A DNA stretch of 64,000 nucleotides. Origin: Flabesymbios commensalis (taxonomy: Eukaryota; Annelida; Polychaeta; Terebellida; Flabelligeridae). A model generated the notes under the pieces. That model was not told the origin of the DNA. It did no database searches and saw only the letters and a list, made by a program, of their open reading frames with translations. Shown here piece by piece: positions 43,195 through 53,732 of the stretch. Within the stretch, counting starts at the first letter, position 1. Every line of letters starts with the position of its first letter. The stretch is from assembly GCA_964017125.1 (NCBI GenBank), contig OZ024912.1, positions 83,970,976-84,034,975 of the forward strand, in the 5' to 3' direction. The position numbers were made by a program, and so were the translations under genes.

Positions 43195-43680
43195 GCAGTA
43201 TAGGCCCCTATGCTTACTTCACAAGTAAGCAGATACAGCCTTTTGACTTTGCCCATCAAGCAAAGCCAGAAGGCAGTATTTGTTCACTCCACAAGTAAGC
43301 AGTAATAAGCAGTTACTGCCTTTTTGCTTTGCTTGATGAGCAAAGCCAAAAGGCAGTATCTGCTCACTCCACAAGTAAGCAGTAATAAGCAGTTACTGCC
43401 TTTTTGCTTTGCTTGATGAGCAAAGCCAAAAGGCAGTATCTGCTCACTCCACAAGTAAGCAGTAATAAGCAGTTACTGCCTTTTTGCTTTGCTTGATGAG
43501 CAAAGCCAAAAGGCAGTAACTGCTCACTACACAAGTAAAGCAGCTGCTGTCTTTTGGCCTTGCATGATGTGCAAAGTCAAAAGGCAGTAAATGTTCAGTT
43601 TATAAGTATCAGATACTGCCTTTTTGCTTTATGTGCAGAGCCAAAAGGCAGTAACTGCTTACTTTTCAAAGCAATTACTA
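43195..43680. repeat. 80-bp tandem array of hairpins
   Basis: AGTAATAAGCAGTTACTGCC recurs at 43301, 43381 and 43461 (period exactly 80), with diverged units on each side. Each unit holds a hairpin: TACTGCCTTTTTGCTTTGC paired with GCAAAGCCAAAAGGCAGTA around a TTGATGA loop. Confidence 0.93.
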
Positions 43681-43754
43681 CTTTTTTGTTTGATTTGACT
43701 CTCTTTTTTATTATTACGGTCCTTCTAGTTTGGCCATTGTCTACACTATCTGCA

Positions 43755-43848
43755 TCTAATGTTGGTTTAATGTTGGTCCACCGTCTGCGACGCTGGCCCA
43801 GCATTAAACCGACATTGGGTCAACGTCTAGTGTTTTCTGGGCAGTTGG
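43755..43848. mobile_element. Pal-A palindrome
   Basis: TCTAATGTTGGTTTAATGTT, CCACCGTCTGCGACGCTGGC, AGCATTAAACCGACATTGGG, GTCTAGTGTTTTCTGGGCAG. Confidence 0.85.
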
Positions 43849-44092
43849 TCAGTCAGAATGTTTAGCCTCTGGCAGTGATGGTTCAACCACGGCCTGTACA
43901 CAGTAACATACATGAGGGGTCACAGGTCAACGCGTCGTATCCGTATGTGCTTTTAAATGTAAAATGAATATTATATAAGACAGAAACTAATACAACACTG
44001 AAACATTTTTGATAAATATAGGCCTACGTACTGTACACATTTGTCCCGCTTCATTCGAATACATGTCAAACATCTACGACAAATCTTATTTT

Positions 44093-44150
44093 TTTCAGCA
44101 GTGCGGGAGACAGCTTCAGAATCTGAAGTCAAACCCCGCGCTCAAAGGGA
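44093..44150 (+). repeat. TT-1-like fragment
   Basis: TTTCAGCAGTGCGGGAGACA, CTTCAGAATCTGAAG, CCCCGCGCTCAAAGGGA: the same plan as the TT-1 hairpin with another core. Confidence 0.55.
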
Positions 44151-44264
44151 CATGTGGGCTCATGATAAGCTGTCGGTGTGCCGAAATATTTTGAATTCTT
44201 ACATAAAAAATAGTTTTCAATAAGTTTAGAAAATATTGGGGGTAACCTTACCCCTCTACGTGTT

Positions 44265-44335
44265 AAGTTTACGTCTAAATTGTCACCTCTCGCTACCGCG
44301 ACCCATATAAGTGGGTGAATTTTTTTTTTTTTTTT
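44265..44335. repeat. TT-2-type hairpin, worn
   Basis: CACCTCTCGCTACCGCGACC, then AAGTGGGTGAATTTTTT. Confidence 0.6.
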
Positions 44336-44684
44336 AATTTGAGATCAAACATGTTAAATCACACATTTCCTTCCCAATTACTGTAATTAAACCCACATGC
44401 GTTTAACCTTTAACGCGGCGATCGGCTTCAGACGCCAAAATATAACGTCTATTCTAATAGCCCCATTTTCTCATATCGCTGAATATTTCATCATAACAGA
44501 ATGGACTCATTAATTCAGTCATTCGTTTTCATTTTGTTGGCCTGATTTGAATAATAAAATCAGAAACCAAACATAACTCATTTATTTCCAAGCAGGAACC
44601 AGATGGGACATCTCCGTGTGATTTAATTTTGATATATCAACCCTTGGTATCCAAAGGGTCGCATGTATAACATCGTAATAACCC

Positions 44685-44938
44685 TTAACCCTTTAAGTCC
44701 TCACGATGCATTAAAGCATCATTTTACATCCCTGAAAACAGACTTAATTTTCCAGCAACAAAGGAAGGGTTTAGAACGAACATTTCCATGAAACTGGTTT
44801 ACCAATACATGGCAATTTTCTTCACTTTTTCACCCACGTCAAGTCATCTTCATCCACTACAAGTCGAGAATTGCGACAGCAATTCCCGGCTTGTAGTGGA
44901 TGAAGGTGACAATGTACGGTCAGGCTTCAAAGGGTTCA
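44685..44938 (+). mobile_element. TT-3 MITE, opposite orientation
   Basis: TTAACCCTTTAAGTCCTCAC, TTTACCAATACATGGCAATT, hairpin CATCTTCATCCACTACAAGT / CTTGTAGTGGATGAAGGTG, end CTTCAAAGGGTTCAA. Confidence 0.9.
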
Positions 44939-45212
44939 AGCGCCGAAATATTTGTATATAAACTATGGAGACCAAAGGTTTTTTTTCAATTTGAAATCAT
45001 CATAAATGCCTTAGTGATCTCTTTCCGCTTCATTTGAATATCTAAGTTATGGGTCTACGGCCATAAATAATCTACTCTTTCAGTGCGAGGTTCGACTATA
45101 GACGTCAGAATTTGACGTCTATAGACGCCAGATTCTGACGGCTATCTGAAAACTAAGATTGCAAACTTACTACATTGATGTCGAAAGTCTGTCCCCGCAC
45201 TGAAAGTGATAA
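44939..45212 (+). mobile_element. TT-1 MITE abutting TT-3
   Basis: AGCGCCGAAATATTTGTATA, CAATTTGAAATCATCATAAA, GTTATGGGTCTACGGCC, AGTGCGAGGTTCGACTATAG, CCCCGCACTGAAAGTGATAA; an insert of about 40 bp interrupts the hairpin. Confidence 0.85.
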
Positions 45213-45214
45213 AC

Positions 45215-46380
45215 ACCAGTCATGATAGGCCTATTTACAACTTTATCTAAAAAGCCAGGAAGTGGGGAATTATATAAATAAACACATTATACATGTCAGT
45301 CAATAGGTCCTATACAGCGCTCATGGTGATCACACTGACTCAAATACGGCCATATAAAGGGGATCGTAACCAAAATCCACACTGCTCAGTGGCCGATCCA
45401 AAAATTGACAGACGGAGGGGGTGTCGCCGATTTTTGCAAAAAATTATACACACAACAGCTGGTACTTATATGCTCTAGTGGGGTCCGGGTGCAAGCTCCC
45501 CCGGAAAATTTTGAAATCTCAGGCCTAAAATGACGCATTCTTGACCATATTTAGGCCGAAACTGATATTACTCGCAATTTGAAAGGTTTGCGCGGTTATT
45601 GATAATTAAACATGCTAGAGTTCCCTGTCTTTTGACAGAATATTAAAATTCCCTGATTTTCCATGTGATGTGGGAACCCCTGGAAGGCACCTCCCCGATC
45701 CGCCCTCTGGATCCAGCCACCTCTTAGCGGACAATACTTAACCCTCTTCAGCCTATCATTAACATTAGGATGCAACCAATGTAAAAGTCGTTGATCATTC
45801 AAGGTTTCGACACAGCATATGCGCCACCTGGTGAGTCCCGTAGACCTAGATATTCACCAGATGGCGCTTGTGTGATGGTGCTTATAAACATGCGTTTCGC
45901 TATCCCTGATCATTGTAATTGAGAAAGAAAATAAAAAAAGAATTTGTCATCACAAAAGTCGGAAAAAAGTTTGTTGAAATATGTCGACCAAAATAAACTA
46001 GCAAATGGTGACGTACAGAATAGGAACGGCAAAAACTGATATTTCAGTTCTTCAACGAAACATAAAAACGCTTGTCTGAAGTTCACTCTCTCCAAAAAAG
46101 GTTTTTTTAAAAGATAAAAAAAATGCGATCAACAAACCCCCCCCCCCCCCCCCCTAGATATCTAATGACACATCTCGTATTTGCCACGCACACAACCCTG
46201 CCTTCACTTGATTAATTACCTTGCAATAATTATGCTATATTTATGATGTTTACAACAACTCTCATCATATAATTGTTGGTTTCACTATAGGTTTTATTTT
46301 AGTCTGCGACTATCATACATATTTTTTTCTGTCAAATTCTGATGTCCAAAATCGGTTGCCCCGCTGAACGGGTCACTACA
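45215..46380. other. No gene seen
   Basis: A poly-C run of 18 (46137-46154) and a TT-1 scrap at 46335-46375 (AAATTCTGATGTCCAAAATC). ORFs here lack splice or domain support. Confidence 0.45.
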
Positions 46381-46383
46381 CGC

Positions 46384-46462
46384 AAGATACTTTGACTCAA
46401 TGTTGGTTTGATGTTGGACCACCGTCTGCGACGCTGGCCCAATATCAAACCAACAATGGATG
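46384..46462. mobile_element. Pal-A palindrome
   Basis: CTCAATGTTGGTTTGATGTT / CCAATATCAAACCAACAATG: both arms carry the TTTGAT / ATCAAA variant; centre CCGTCTGCGACGC. Confidence 0.82.
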
Positions 46463-46562
46463 ACAATCAGGATTGTAGTCCATCTACCTTCTTCTCCTCA
46501 ATGGATACTCATGTAACAAACTTATTAGACTATATGTATGTTATCATAGAGAGAAAACAGTA

Positions 46563-46810
46563 TTAACCCTTTGAGTGCGGGCGACGCTTTTAAGCGCATT
46601 CATACTGTTTTTCCACAACTGAAATTTGACAGAAATTGAACAAATATGCATGTATAAATCTTGAGTAAAGCCCCTATTGTGAAATTTAGCAGGTTTAATT
46701 TTTAAGTGAGGAGGTATTTTCCTTTCATTTGAAGTTGGCCATTGCGTGAGCAATGCCAATTTCAAATGAAAGGAAAATGTTAAGTAGTAATGAAGCACTT
46801 AAAGAGTTAA
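46563..46810 (+). mobile_element. TT-6 MITE in TTAA
   Basis: TTAACCCTTTGAGTGCGGGC to GCACTTAAAGAGTTAA. A hairpin near the right end: TTTTCCTTTCATTTGAAGTT / AATTTCAAATGAAAGGAAAA, loop GGCCATTGCGTGAGCAATGCC. Only one copy in the window; the plan matches TT-2 and TT-3. Confidence 0.88.
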
Positions 46811-46811
46811 A

Positions 46812-48250
46812 CACAAACCACAGGCCTTTTACCGGATCACGACGCCAACCGATGTGCATTATGGGTGAATGTAAGCGGATTTAATTAATATGAGACTTTT
46901 AATATTTAACTGTTTGGTATTGTGAAATCAAAGGTGAGAGTTTGTAATCTGACACTTTTCTATATAATTTCGTGAGATATAAAAAATAATTTAATTTTGT
47001 GAGCTAATCAATAATTAGAAAGAATAATATTATATTACATCGTGAGAAAAACTGCTGCTTACGGCACAGTGTGAAGGTATAGTAGTCATAAACAGCAGTA
47101 AAACATGTAGGTATATTTGAAAAAATCGCTTTTTAATTTCAGAGATTTAATTTCTTGTTTAACGGTGAAAACTCTAGGGATCCACCATTCAATAACTGGA
47201 AGGGGGCATCAGTTTTTTAATTGGAACAAATTATTTATTTCACTTCAGGTTTCTTTTTTTTCTTTCAAACTAATTAGCCTCAAGTAAAATAATTATCTCA
47301 TTTTGTGTGTGAAGGTAAATATTTTTTTCACTTTCTTAGAAATTATTTTCTGTCCACAAAGTTGGATCCAAACTAGGTCTAGTTTTGATCTGGAGGGTAT
47401 AGAGGCGAGTGAAGGTCATTTAATGATTTTCTAAGGGCCATTAAATATTGTTACTCATAATCTTATATCAATTATTTATGTAAAATTTATTTTAGAGTTA
47501 AATATTCATCCTTTAGACCATTATTTTTGAAACAAATTTCGTCTAAAAATAATTATTTTAAAAATCTACCCCTCCCCCCCCCCGGTATTGGAATGGTGGC
47601 TCCCTAAGTACGACAATACTATTATTCAACCTTTGGTGAAACACTTGAAGCTGTAGATCGCGTTAGCGAGACACACATTCTAGTGATCGAAAAACAGAGT
47701 TCAAAGGGTTAAAAAAGTAGGGTAATACACGTACATATTAATGAGCCATTAACGCTGGAATTAAAACAGCTGGATCGCTTTGATTTACATAACCATAATA
47801 TTTACACTGTAACCGATCCCCCCTATGGGCGTTGACTGTGCTGCGCATGAGCCCACAATGTTTACTTGACGAATCATGACGATCCACCTACTTTAAGATC
47901 AAGATATTTGATTGATTTAGACGCCGAATGACTTTCATATTTAAGGTCATTAGTTGAAATTCACTAAATACAACTGTTGGTGATCCAATGTATATTTAAA
48001 AAACAAACTTAGGCCTACTGGGTTTTTTGCTCAATGTGCACCACATCTCGATTATAACCTGTTTTTAATTGCTTGTAAACCTATTTTAAAAGCTAAACTA
48101 TGGCCATGAACGAAAGGCTGAATATTAAACAATCATGCATGGCTTCTTGATTCGGTATAAATTAGTTCTTTTACAGGTCGTTTAAAATTTCTCGAAAACA
48201 ATACGACAGAAGAAATCACGAGCATTATTACATGTGTGTATTATTTTCTA
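46812..48250. other. No gene seen; AT-rich flank of gene B
   Basis: Includes a repeat at 47335-47560 related to 37735-37980 and a TT-2-type hairpin with its right TTAA end at 47638-47710 (GATCGCGTTAGCGAGACACA). No exon is supported. Confidence 0.45.
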
Positions 48251-48267
48251 TTGGTTTAACAAAGACT

Positions 48268-48547
48268 GGGTCAGGGGCCTAGGGGTAGAGGTTAGCACGG
48301 TTGCCCTTTAGGCTAGAGTTCAGTTCCCGGTCTCCTCGGTTTGAAATAAGCAAAAATGTTTCTTTCCGATCCACTTGTAAAACTCAGTATTGTGGGGAGC
48401 CTCCGTGATCGAGAGGTAGCGTGCTCGGCCTCAGACTGCCTTGTGTCTGGAGGGCAGTGTCATCTCACCATCCTCAGCAGGTTCTTCTGGTCCGGTGTAG
48501 CCTATATGTTCACAAAGGTGGCCTAAAAACCCATTCATTTCATTTTT
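48268..48547 (+). mobile_element. SINE-1 copy 6, just upstream of gene B
   Basis: Worn copy with GGGGTAGAGGTTAGCACGGT, GTTCAGTTCCCGG, GATCGAGAGGTAGCGTGCTC and a CATTTCATTT tail, flanked by TTTAACAAAGACT (48255-48267, 48548-48560). Its 3' end lies 78 bp before the gene B start codon, so it sits in the promoter or 5' UTR. Confidence 0.88.
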
Positions 48548-48624
48548 TTTAACAAAGACTAAAACATCTTATTTACATTATGATTCCATTCTGTTTACAC
48601 AGATATTGTAGTCGACAACAAGAC

Positions 48625-48673
48625 ATGCCTGGCTCAGTTGTTTTTTTGTTGATATTGATTCTAATTCACTCAA
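48625..48673 (+). CDS. Gene B, exon 1 (signal peptide)
   Basis: The ATG at 48625 opens MPGSVVFLLILILIHS, a compact signal peptide, and ends TCAA before GTAAGT in phase 1. Joined to exon 2 it completes a Ser codon. A TTTACACAG just upstream (to 48601) could be an acceptor for an untranslated first exon. Confidence 0.65.
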
Positions 48674-48715
48674 GTAAGTTATGACCAGGTGACTACATTA
48701 ATAGCAATTCAGCTT

Positions 48716-48878
48716 TTCAAACCTGACTTTATCACTGTCATCTTCATCCACGACAATTAGCAACGGATTGCTGTCGTAACGTGTAGTGGATGAAGATGAC
48801 TTTAGGTCATAATTTAGGTCATTCTTCTCAGATGCAAATTAAAGCTTTGATGCATCGTGATGGTTTAGAGGGCTAAGG
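48716..48878 (-). mobile_element. TT-3 MITE, worn, in gene B intron 1
   Basis: CATCTTCATCCACGACAATT / GTGTAGTGGATGAAGATGAC hairpin and TTTGATGCATCGTGATGGTT; the termini have decayed and the middle is shortened. Confidence 0.75.
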
Positions 48879-49500
48879 GTTGGTCCGGTCAATTGCTAAT
48901 GTTGAAAACTGGAGAAAACATAATCCATGGGATTGTTCAACTGCAAAAATATAATCAATTGTCGTCAGTATGTCTACTTTCGGATCTAGCATACTCTAGG
49001 GGGAGGGGCAGTACAAGGTTTATGATAAATAGGGAGGCGGGGGTTTGAAGGCCCCCGACAACACAAATATATTTAGATTGCTTCAGGTTAATTATGCACA
49101 GTTTAGAGGCGTTTTTTTCGATGGTACGCTATATTTGATTAAATAAAAAAAAAATCAAATCTGATAAGGGGCATGCTCCAATGCCCCTATATTTAAACCC
49201 ATTGCCATTCCGACAGACTGGTGTATTTTTTTGCAGCATCTACTTAGGATTATTTTAGCGAATAAAAGAGTATTTTAGAAATACATTATTTCAAATTTCG
49301 TTTATACTGCATGGAATAATTGTAAATAACATACTTTAGGACTGTTGTATATATATGATCACGTAATAAAACTAAAAAATTTTAGCGCACCGCCGAGCCG
49401 GGTTAAAATAAGTAACTTGTCTGAGACAAAGTCTCCAATCCCCGTCGCCACCCCTGGAGATTAAATGTTGGCCCCCTATTAATTTTTATTTTTTCCCCAG

Positions 49501-49662
49501 GTGAGCCACATGTGTGCCATGGCTGTGCCGTTATCGGGGGAACTACACAAGGCGCACAACAAGCCATGAGTGGAGGAAGGTGTGTGACTTTCGCGATGGT
49601 CGAAATATACTGTGAACACGGATGCTTGATCTCAGAAATTAAATTTCCCACAACTGCTTATG
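49501..49662 (+). CDS. Gene B, exon 2 (start of the Cys-rich domain)
   Basis: The acceptor TTTTTCCCCAG precedes 49501, and the donor is TATG before GTGAGA. It is 162 nt, enters with two bases to complete the split Ser codon and leaves in phase 1. It encodes EPHVCHGCAVIGGTTQGAQQ and later GGRCVTF, IYCEHGC. The CxxC start followed by spaced Cys (residues 22, 25, 44, 54, 58) is the pattern of Ly6/uPAR three-finger proteins. Confidence 0.68.
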
Positions 49663-50520
49663 GTGAGATGTTAAGTCAACTTTTTCCATATTACGCTTAC
49701 CTCTATAACAAGCTGGTTTCTGGCCAAATTAAATGGCACTGAAATTCGTAAGATAGTTTCTGATAGATGCTAAATTAATAAAATAATAAATTTAGCAGGA
49801 ACTTTTTCGTCACTTAAAATTAGCAATTTAAATGAAAGAAAATTAGAAACCAACAATTTAACAGGACAAGGTATTTACTCGACAAAATCCTGGTCACACG
49901 CATCAATGTAACTCGGGTTTGTTAAACGTCACCAATGTAAAGAGGTTGGCATGGTGGCCGCTATTCTGGTCACCCCGCCAATGACGTTGACACACACACC
50001 AATTATCGCCGTAGCGAAACACAACTTTTCAACTGAAATAGTTCAGAGATTCAAGGACATAAATCATCACAAGATATTAGAATTAGTAGACATGTGAGTG
50101 GAACATTAAATCATCTAGGCTAAAAAAGCTATGGACCACTGTGTATGTTTCTAGTTTTAGTCGTCTCTATCTCTGTAGTCAGCGTGGTGCTTTCTGGGTA
50201 CACATGTGTCCCGCTGTCTGTACACAGTGTACCCCTTTAAGTTTTCTCTAAAATACGCTGATAAGATACGCAAGCTGACACAAAACTTTGTTGTAAAAAA
50301 TAACACATTTAGCCTGATGTAAATCTACGATAGCGTGATCTAGTCAACTAAATATTTAACTAGATATTTAAAATAATACATACAATTTTTTTATTTTAAT
50401 CAGTTGTAATACCCACACAATTGTGCTTATGCACCTTAAGGTACTAGGTTCGAGTCCCGACAATGTGAGATGTTTGTATACATTCCAATATACTGTACAT
50501 ACTATTCGCTCCTGTTGCAG

Positions 50521-50915
50521 GGTATTTGACGCTGCTATTCATGAATTGTAACACGGATTCAGAAGCCAGCTCGCATTGCTACAGGGATAGCGCTGTTTTA
50601 CAAAACATAGTATCGGGTCAAGAGAGGATGAATGCGCAGCTAAAGAAAGCGGGGATTCAACATTCACATATTGCTGGTATATATTGTGTCTGTTACCACA
50701 GAGGATGCAACTCATATACCACATTGGAAAGAGCTTTATATCGCGTTAAAAAGACACTAACCACATATACGCCTCCGATGGTTAGCTCTAATGGTGTGCT
50801 CCATACCCGTCCGAACAGAGAATATACTAAGAAAAGCCTCATCATCAACACACCGTCTACTGCTACTAGAATCAATGGACCCATACAGACATCCCACACA
50901 TTACTAGCAGTATGA
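50521..50915 (+). CDS. Gene B, exon 3 (end of three-finger domain and tail)
   Basis: The acceptor CTCCTGTTGCAG precedes 50521, and GG completes the split Gly codon. The exon supplies Cys 80, 90, 126, 128 and 133; the last three form YCVCYHRGCN, close to the CC-x4-CN ending of Ly6 domains. A Lys/Thr/Ser-rich tail follows, and the stop is at 50913-50915, giving 201 residues in all (606 coding nt). The product is probably secreted. An overlapping frame at 50912-51097 has a hydrophobic C-terminus (FLFFIQIYFFSIYQLIHNFF) that could be a GPI signal if alternative splicing reached it; this is speculative. Confidence 0.68.
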
Positions 50916-50919
50916 GTAT

Positions 50920-51600
50920 GACAACCACTCAAAACCAGAGTAGTCAATACACCACTACCGAGAGAAATAGATCTCCAAACACTGGAATGCATAACAAGAC
51001 GTTATCCTCGTCATTTCTATTCTTTATTCAAATTTACTTCTTTTCAATCTATCAGCTGATACACAATTTTTTTTATTTAGTCTTTCCTCGCCCATGAAAA
51101 TTTACTTCTTTTCAAATGGGATGAGAATGTGCCAGAAAGAGAGAATGTTTGTTAAGATATGCGTGATTAATGCCGTGAATGAGAAAGGCCAGGATGGAGA
51201 GAATGTTATTGATATCTGCATAGTTATGTCGTGTGAAGTAAGCTACTTATAATTATGAAATATTTTTTTCTCGTAGATAGCGTGAGAGGTGGGGTGATAG
51301 GGCATGGTGGATTGTTGAGTGTTTTTCTTCACCAGCAGCTATTTGATCTCTGTTTTTTGGTGCGGGAAACATCTGTCTTTATATTTTGTGAATGCCAGTT
51401 AATTATATTTAAAATAGTCAACATTTATATTTTCAAAACATTCAGTGTTTTATTATGACAATGCCACCTATGTTAATTTTGTATCTGATTTCATCCAAAC
51501 TACCATGTCAATCAAATATATATGTATCCAGCTAACTATCCTTAACGTATATAGTCAAGAACTATAGTAAATGTATTATTTCATTGTACTTCTTTAGTCA
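50920..51600. other. Gene B 3' flank with R2 repeat
   Basis: R2 copy at about 51270-51560 (CTATTTGATCTCTGTTTTTT, GGTGCGGGAAAC, AATGCCACCTATGTTAATTT). The polyadenylation site of gene B is not clear. Confidence 0.45.
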
Positions 51601-51639
51601 TGTTTGTCTGTACATGCTATAAATTTGTCGTATATGCGG

Positions 51640-52193
51640 GTTATTGTGGATTTCATTCTAGCTATTACATGTGTTTGTGTTACGGGATTGTCATGTTCAG
51701 TTAATCTATTTATATCCACCCTGGAGTTATTTGGCTCTTGTTGCTCGGTTCATTTGGCGCGTGTCTAACCTGCTTTTTAATATATTAATTAACTTCTGTG
51801 ACGTCATAGTCTTCCTAAAATTAAATCAGGAGTTAGAACTCTTCTGTGACGTTATTCTAATAGTTCCATTCACGGTCACGTGGGTGCTTTCCGGTGTTTT
51901 GATTGGAAGCGGCACCACTTCGGCCTGTGAGTTCTAGACCACCCAGTGGGTTTGAGTTAGTAATTGCTCAGAATTCTCTGACGTGAGAGGACGCACTTTG
52001 CTGTGTGCGTGGCTCTATCTGAAATGGACTAGCTTTACATCAGGCTATGGATTATGTTAAGTTTATGGTTTTCCTGATTTGGACTGTGTGTTGAGTTTAT
52101 CAGTTTCTGCTGGGACGAGTACAACCGTCACTAGCCCTGCCAATCTTTTAAACATGAGTTTCTGTGAACGAAAAGTATGTATGGTATTGAACT
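51640..52193 (+). promoter_or_regulatory. Promoter-like unique flank left of the tandem array
   Basis: Contains a full CRE (TGACGTCA, 51799-51806), a second CRE-like CTGTGACGTTA (about 51845), CACGTG (51877) and an inverted CCAAT box (GATTGG, 51901). It joins the first array unit at 52194 and is not repeated between units. It may be the U3/promoter side of the ancestral LTR element or an unrelated host promoter. Confidence 0.35.
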
Positions 52194-53732
52194 ATGATGT
52201 CTTATTTCAATAAAGACTATATTGTGCCTAAGAGAAGTTCCTGCAGATCAAGTCTTTGAATCAAAGTGCTCAACAGAACACTTTGATGTCTTCCGCCAGC
52301 CGTCGTTCCCAAACCGATCCAGCCGTGTTATAGACCTATCCATGACCAGTCCTGAGTGCAACCCATTACTTGGAATCATAGAACCATTGTCCCGCCAGCA
52401 CGACAAATCAAAATATGAAAGTTGGAGGTTCTACTACTGCAGAATTCTCTGATAAAGGTATGGATTTGGAATTTCATAGCACTTTCTTATCAACATCACA
52501 ATCAAGCCTCGGCGTGCGAATTCTCTCCTAAGTCCGCTCTTCCAGTACCAGTACAGACCAGCCAGTGCGCCTGCCAGACCACACATCAGCACAGTGCATA
52601 CACATAGGCTACAGTCAACCGCATGCTGCCTGACTGCCCACCCACTGCTCTCAGCATACACAGCGTCGCCACCTTCTTGCCAGATAGCGTCTTCATGGTG
52701 ATAGACTACACTCTCCAACGGACAGAACAACATTCCATCTACGCCTCACTATCAGCCACACAGTAATTGATCGTGCAGTATTAACTTTTAAGCAATAGTG
52801 TATTGAATATAATAGTAGAATATATACTTATTACAATTAATTATACTGTTTCATAGTACATTTATAATACTGCACTGACTGTATACTTCCATCTATTTAA
52901 ATTCAACATTTTCACGGTTATATCATAGTACTCAAGTATAATTATAGAAAATATTACAATCATCTGACTATTCGCCTACAGTGGTCAGACCTATAACTGG
53001 TCTCGACTCTCGCACATACACATCCCTGTGTATTACACTCATTGGATAACTTAATTATTGGATCACCTTCTTCAACTTGACCTGGACTATCTCACAACAC
53101 AGGACGACAAAAAAAGTAAGTCCACGATTTCATTATTGAATGTGCACTTGTAACAATCAATATCCTCCACTCCTTGCATAAATCTACCTTCTTATATAAC
53201 TTATATAACAAAGACGAGGAGCCTCTTTTAGTTTGTGTGTCCGTGCCCTAAAACTTCGTTTGGGGGATACGAAAACTGAGAAAGACTTTGAAATTTCTGC
53301 TCAATGCCGGAAACGGAAATCCGATGAATCACCGCAGTCATTTGCGAATTCCTTACAAGAACTCTTTACAAAGGCATTCCCTTCTATGGAGAATGATAGT
53401 CTTCAGAGACTGATATTGACTCAATTTGACGCCATTCGCTACTTGACAGCGTACAACAAAAAGTCAGACACTTTAGTTAAACAAACGCGGACCTTAAACC
53501 GCTCCCCTCCATTGTCTCTTGCAATGTTGCCCAAACCTCTAAACCTACTTACTTCGACGAACGTGTTATGTATGCTAACTCTTCTCGGACAGCGGATACT
53601 ACCTCCCGGCGACATTTTCATGCTGACCACCCCAGGAATCAATCATCGATCTGTCAGATTTGCCACAAGCCAGCTCCTGTTTCCGATTTCTTGCAATGCA
53701 GGAGCAAATCAACGACCTCACGCTACAGGATA
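52194..53732 (+). repeat. Array unit 1 (left-most, most diverged)
   Basis: A 1539-bp unit joined to unique sequence on its left. The gag-like frame at 53233-53733 includes CRKRKSDESPQSFANSLQEL and FTKAFPSM, the signature region of retrotransposon gag capsids. As the edge unit it is the most different from the others, as expected when homogenisation acts inside an array. Confidence 0.8.

Noticed and set aside
50425-50465. tRNA or SINE head at GGTACTAGGTTCGAGTCCCG
   Set aside because: Only a box B-like stretch is visible; there is no box A partner, body or tail.
51671-51937. 88-codon hydrophobic ORF left of the array
   Set aside because: No splice or homology support; the segment looks regulatory (CRE, CCAAT).
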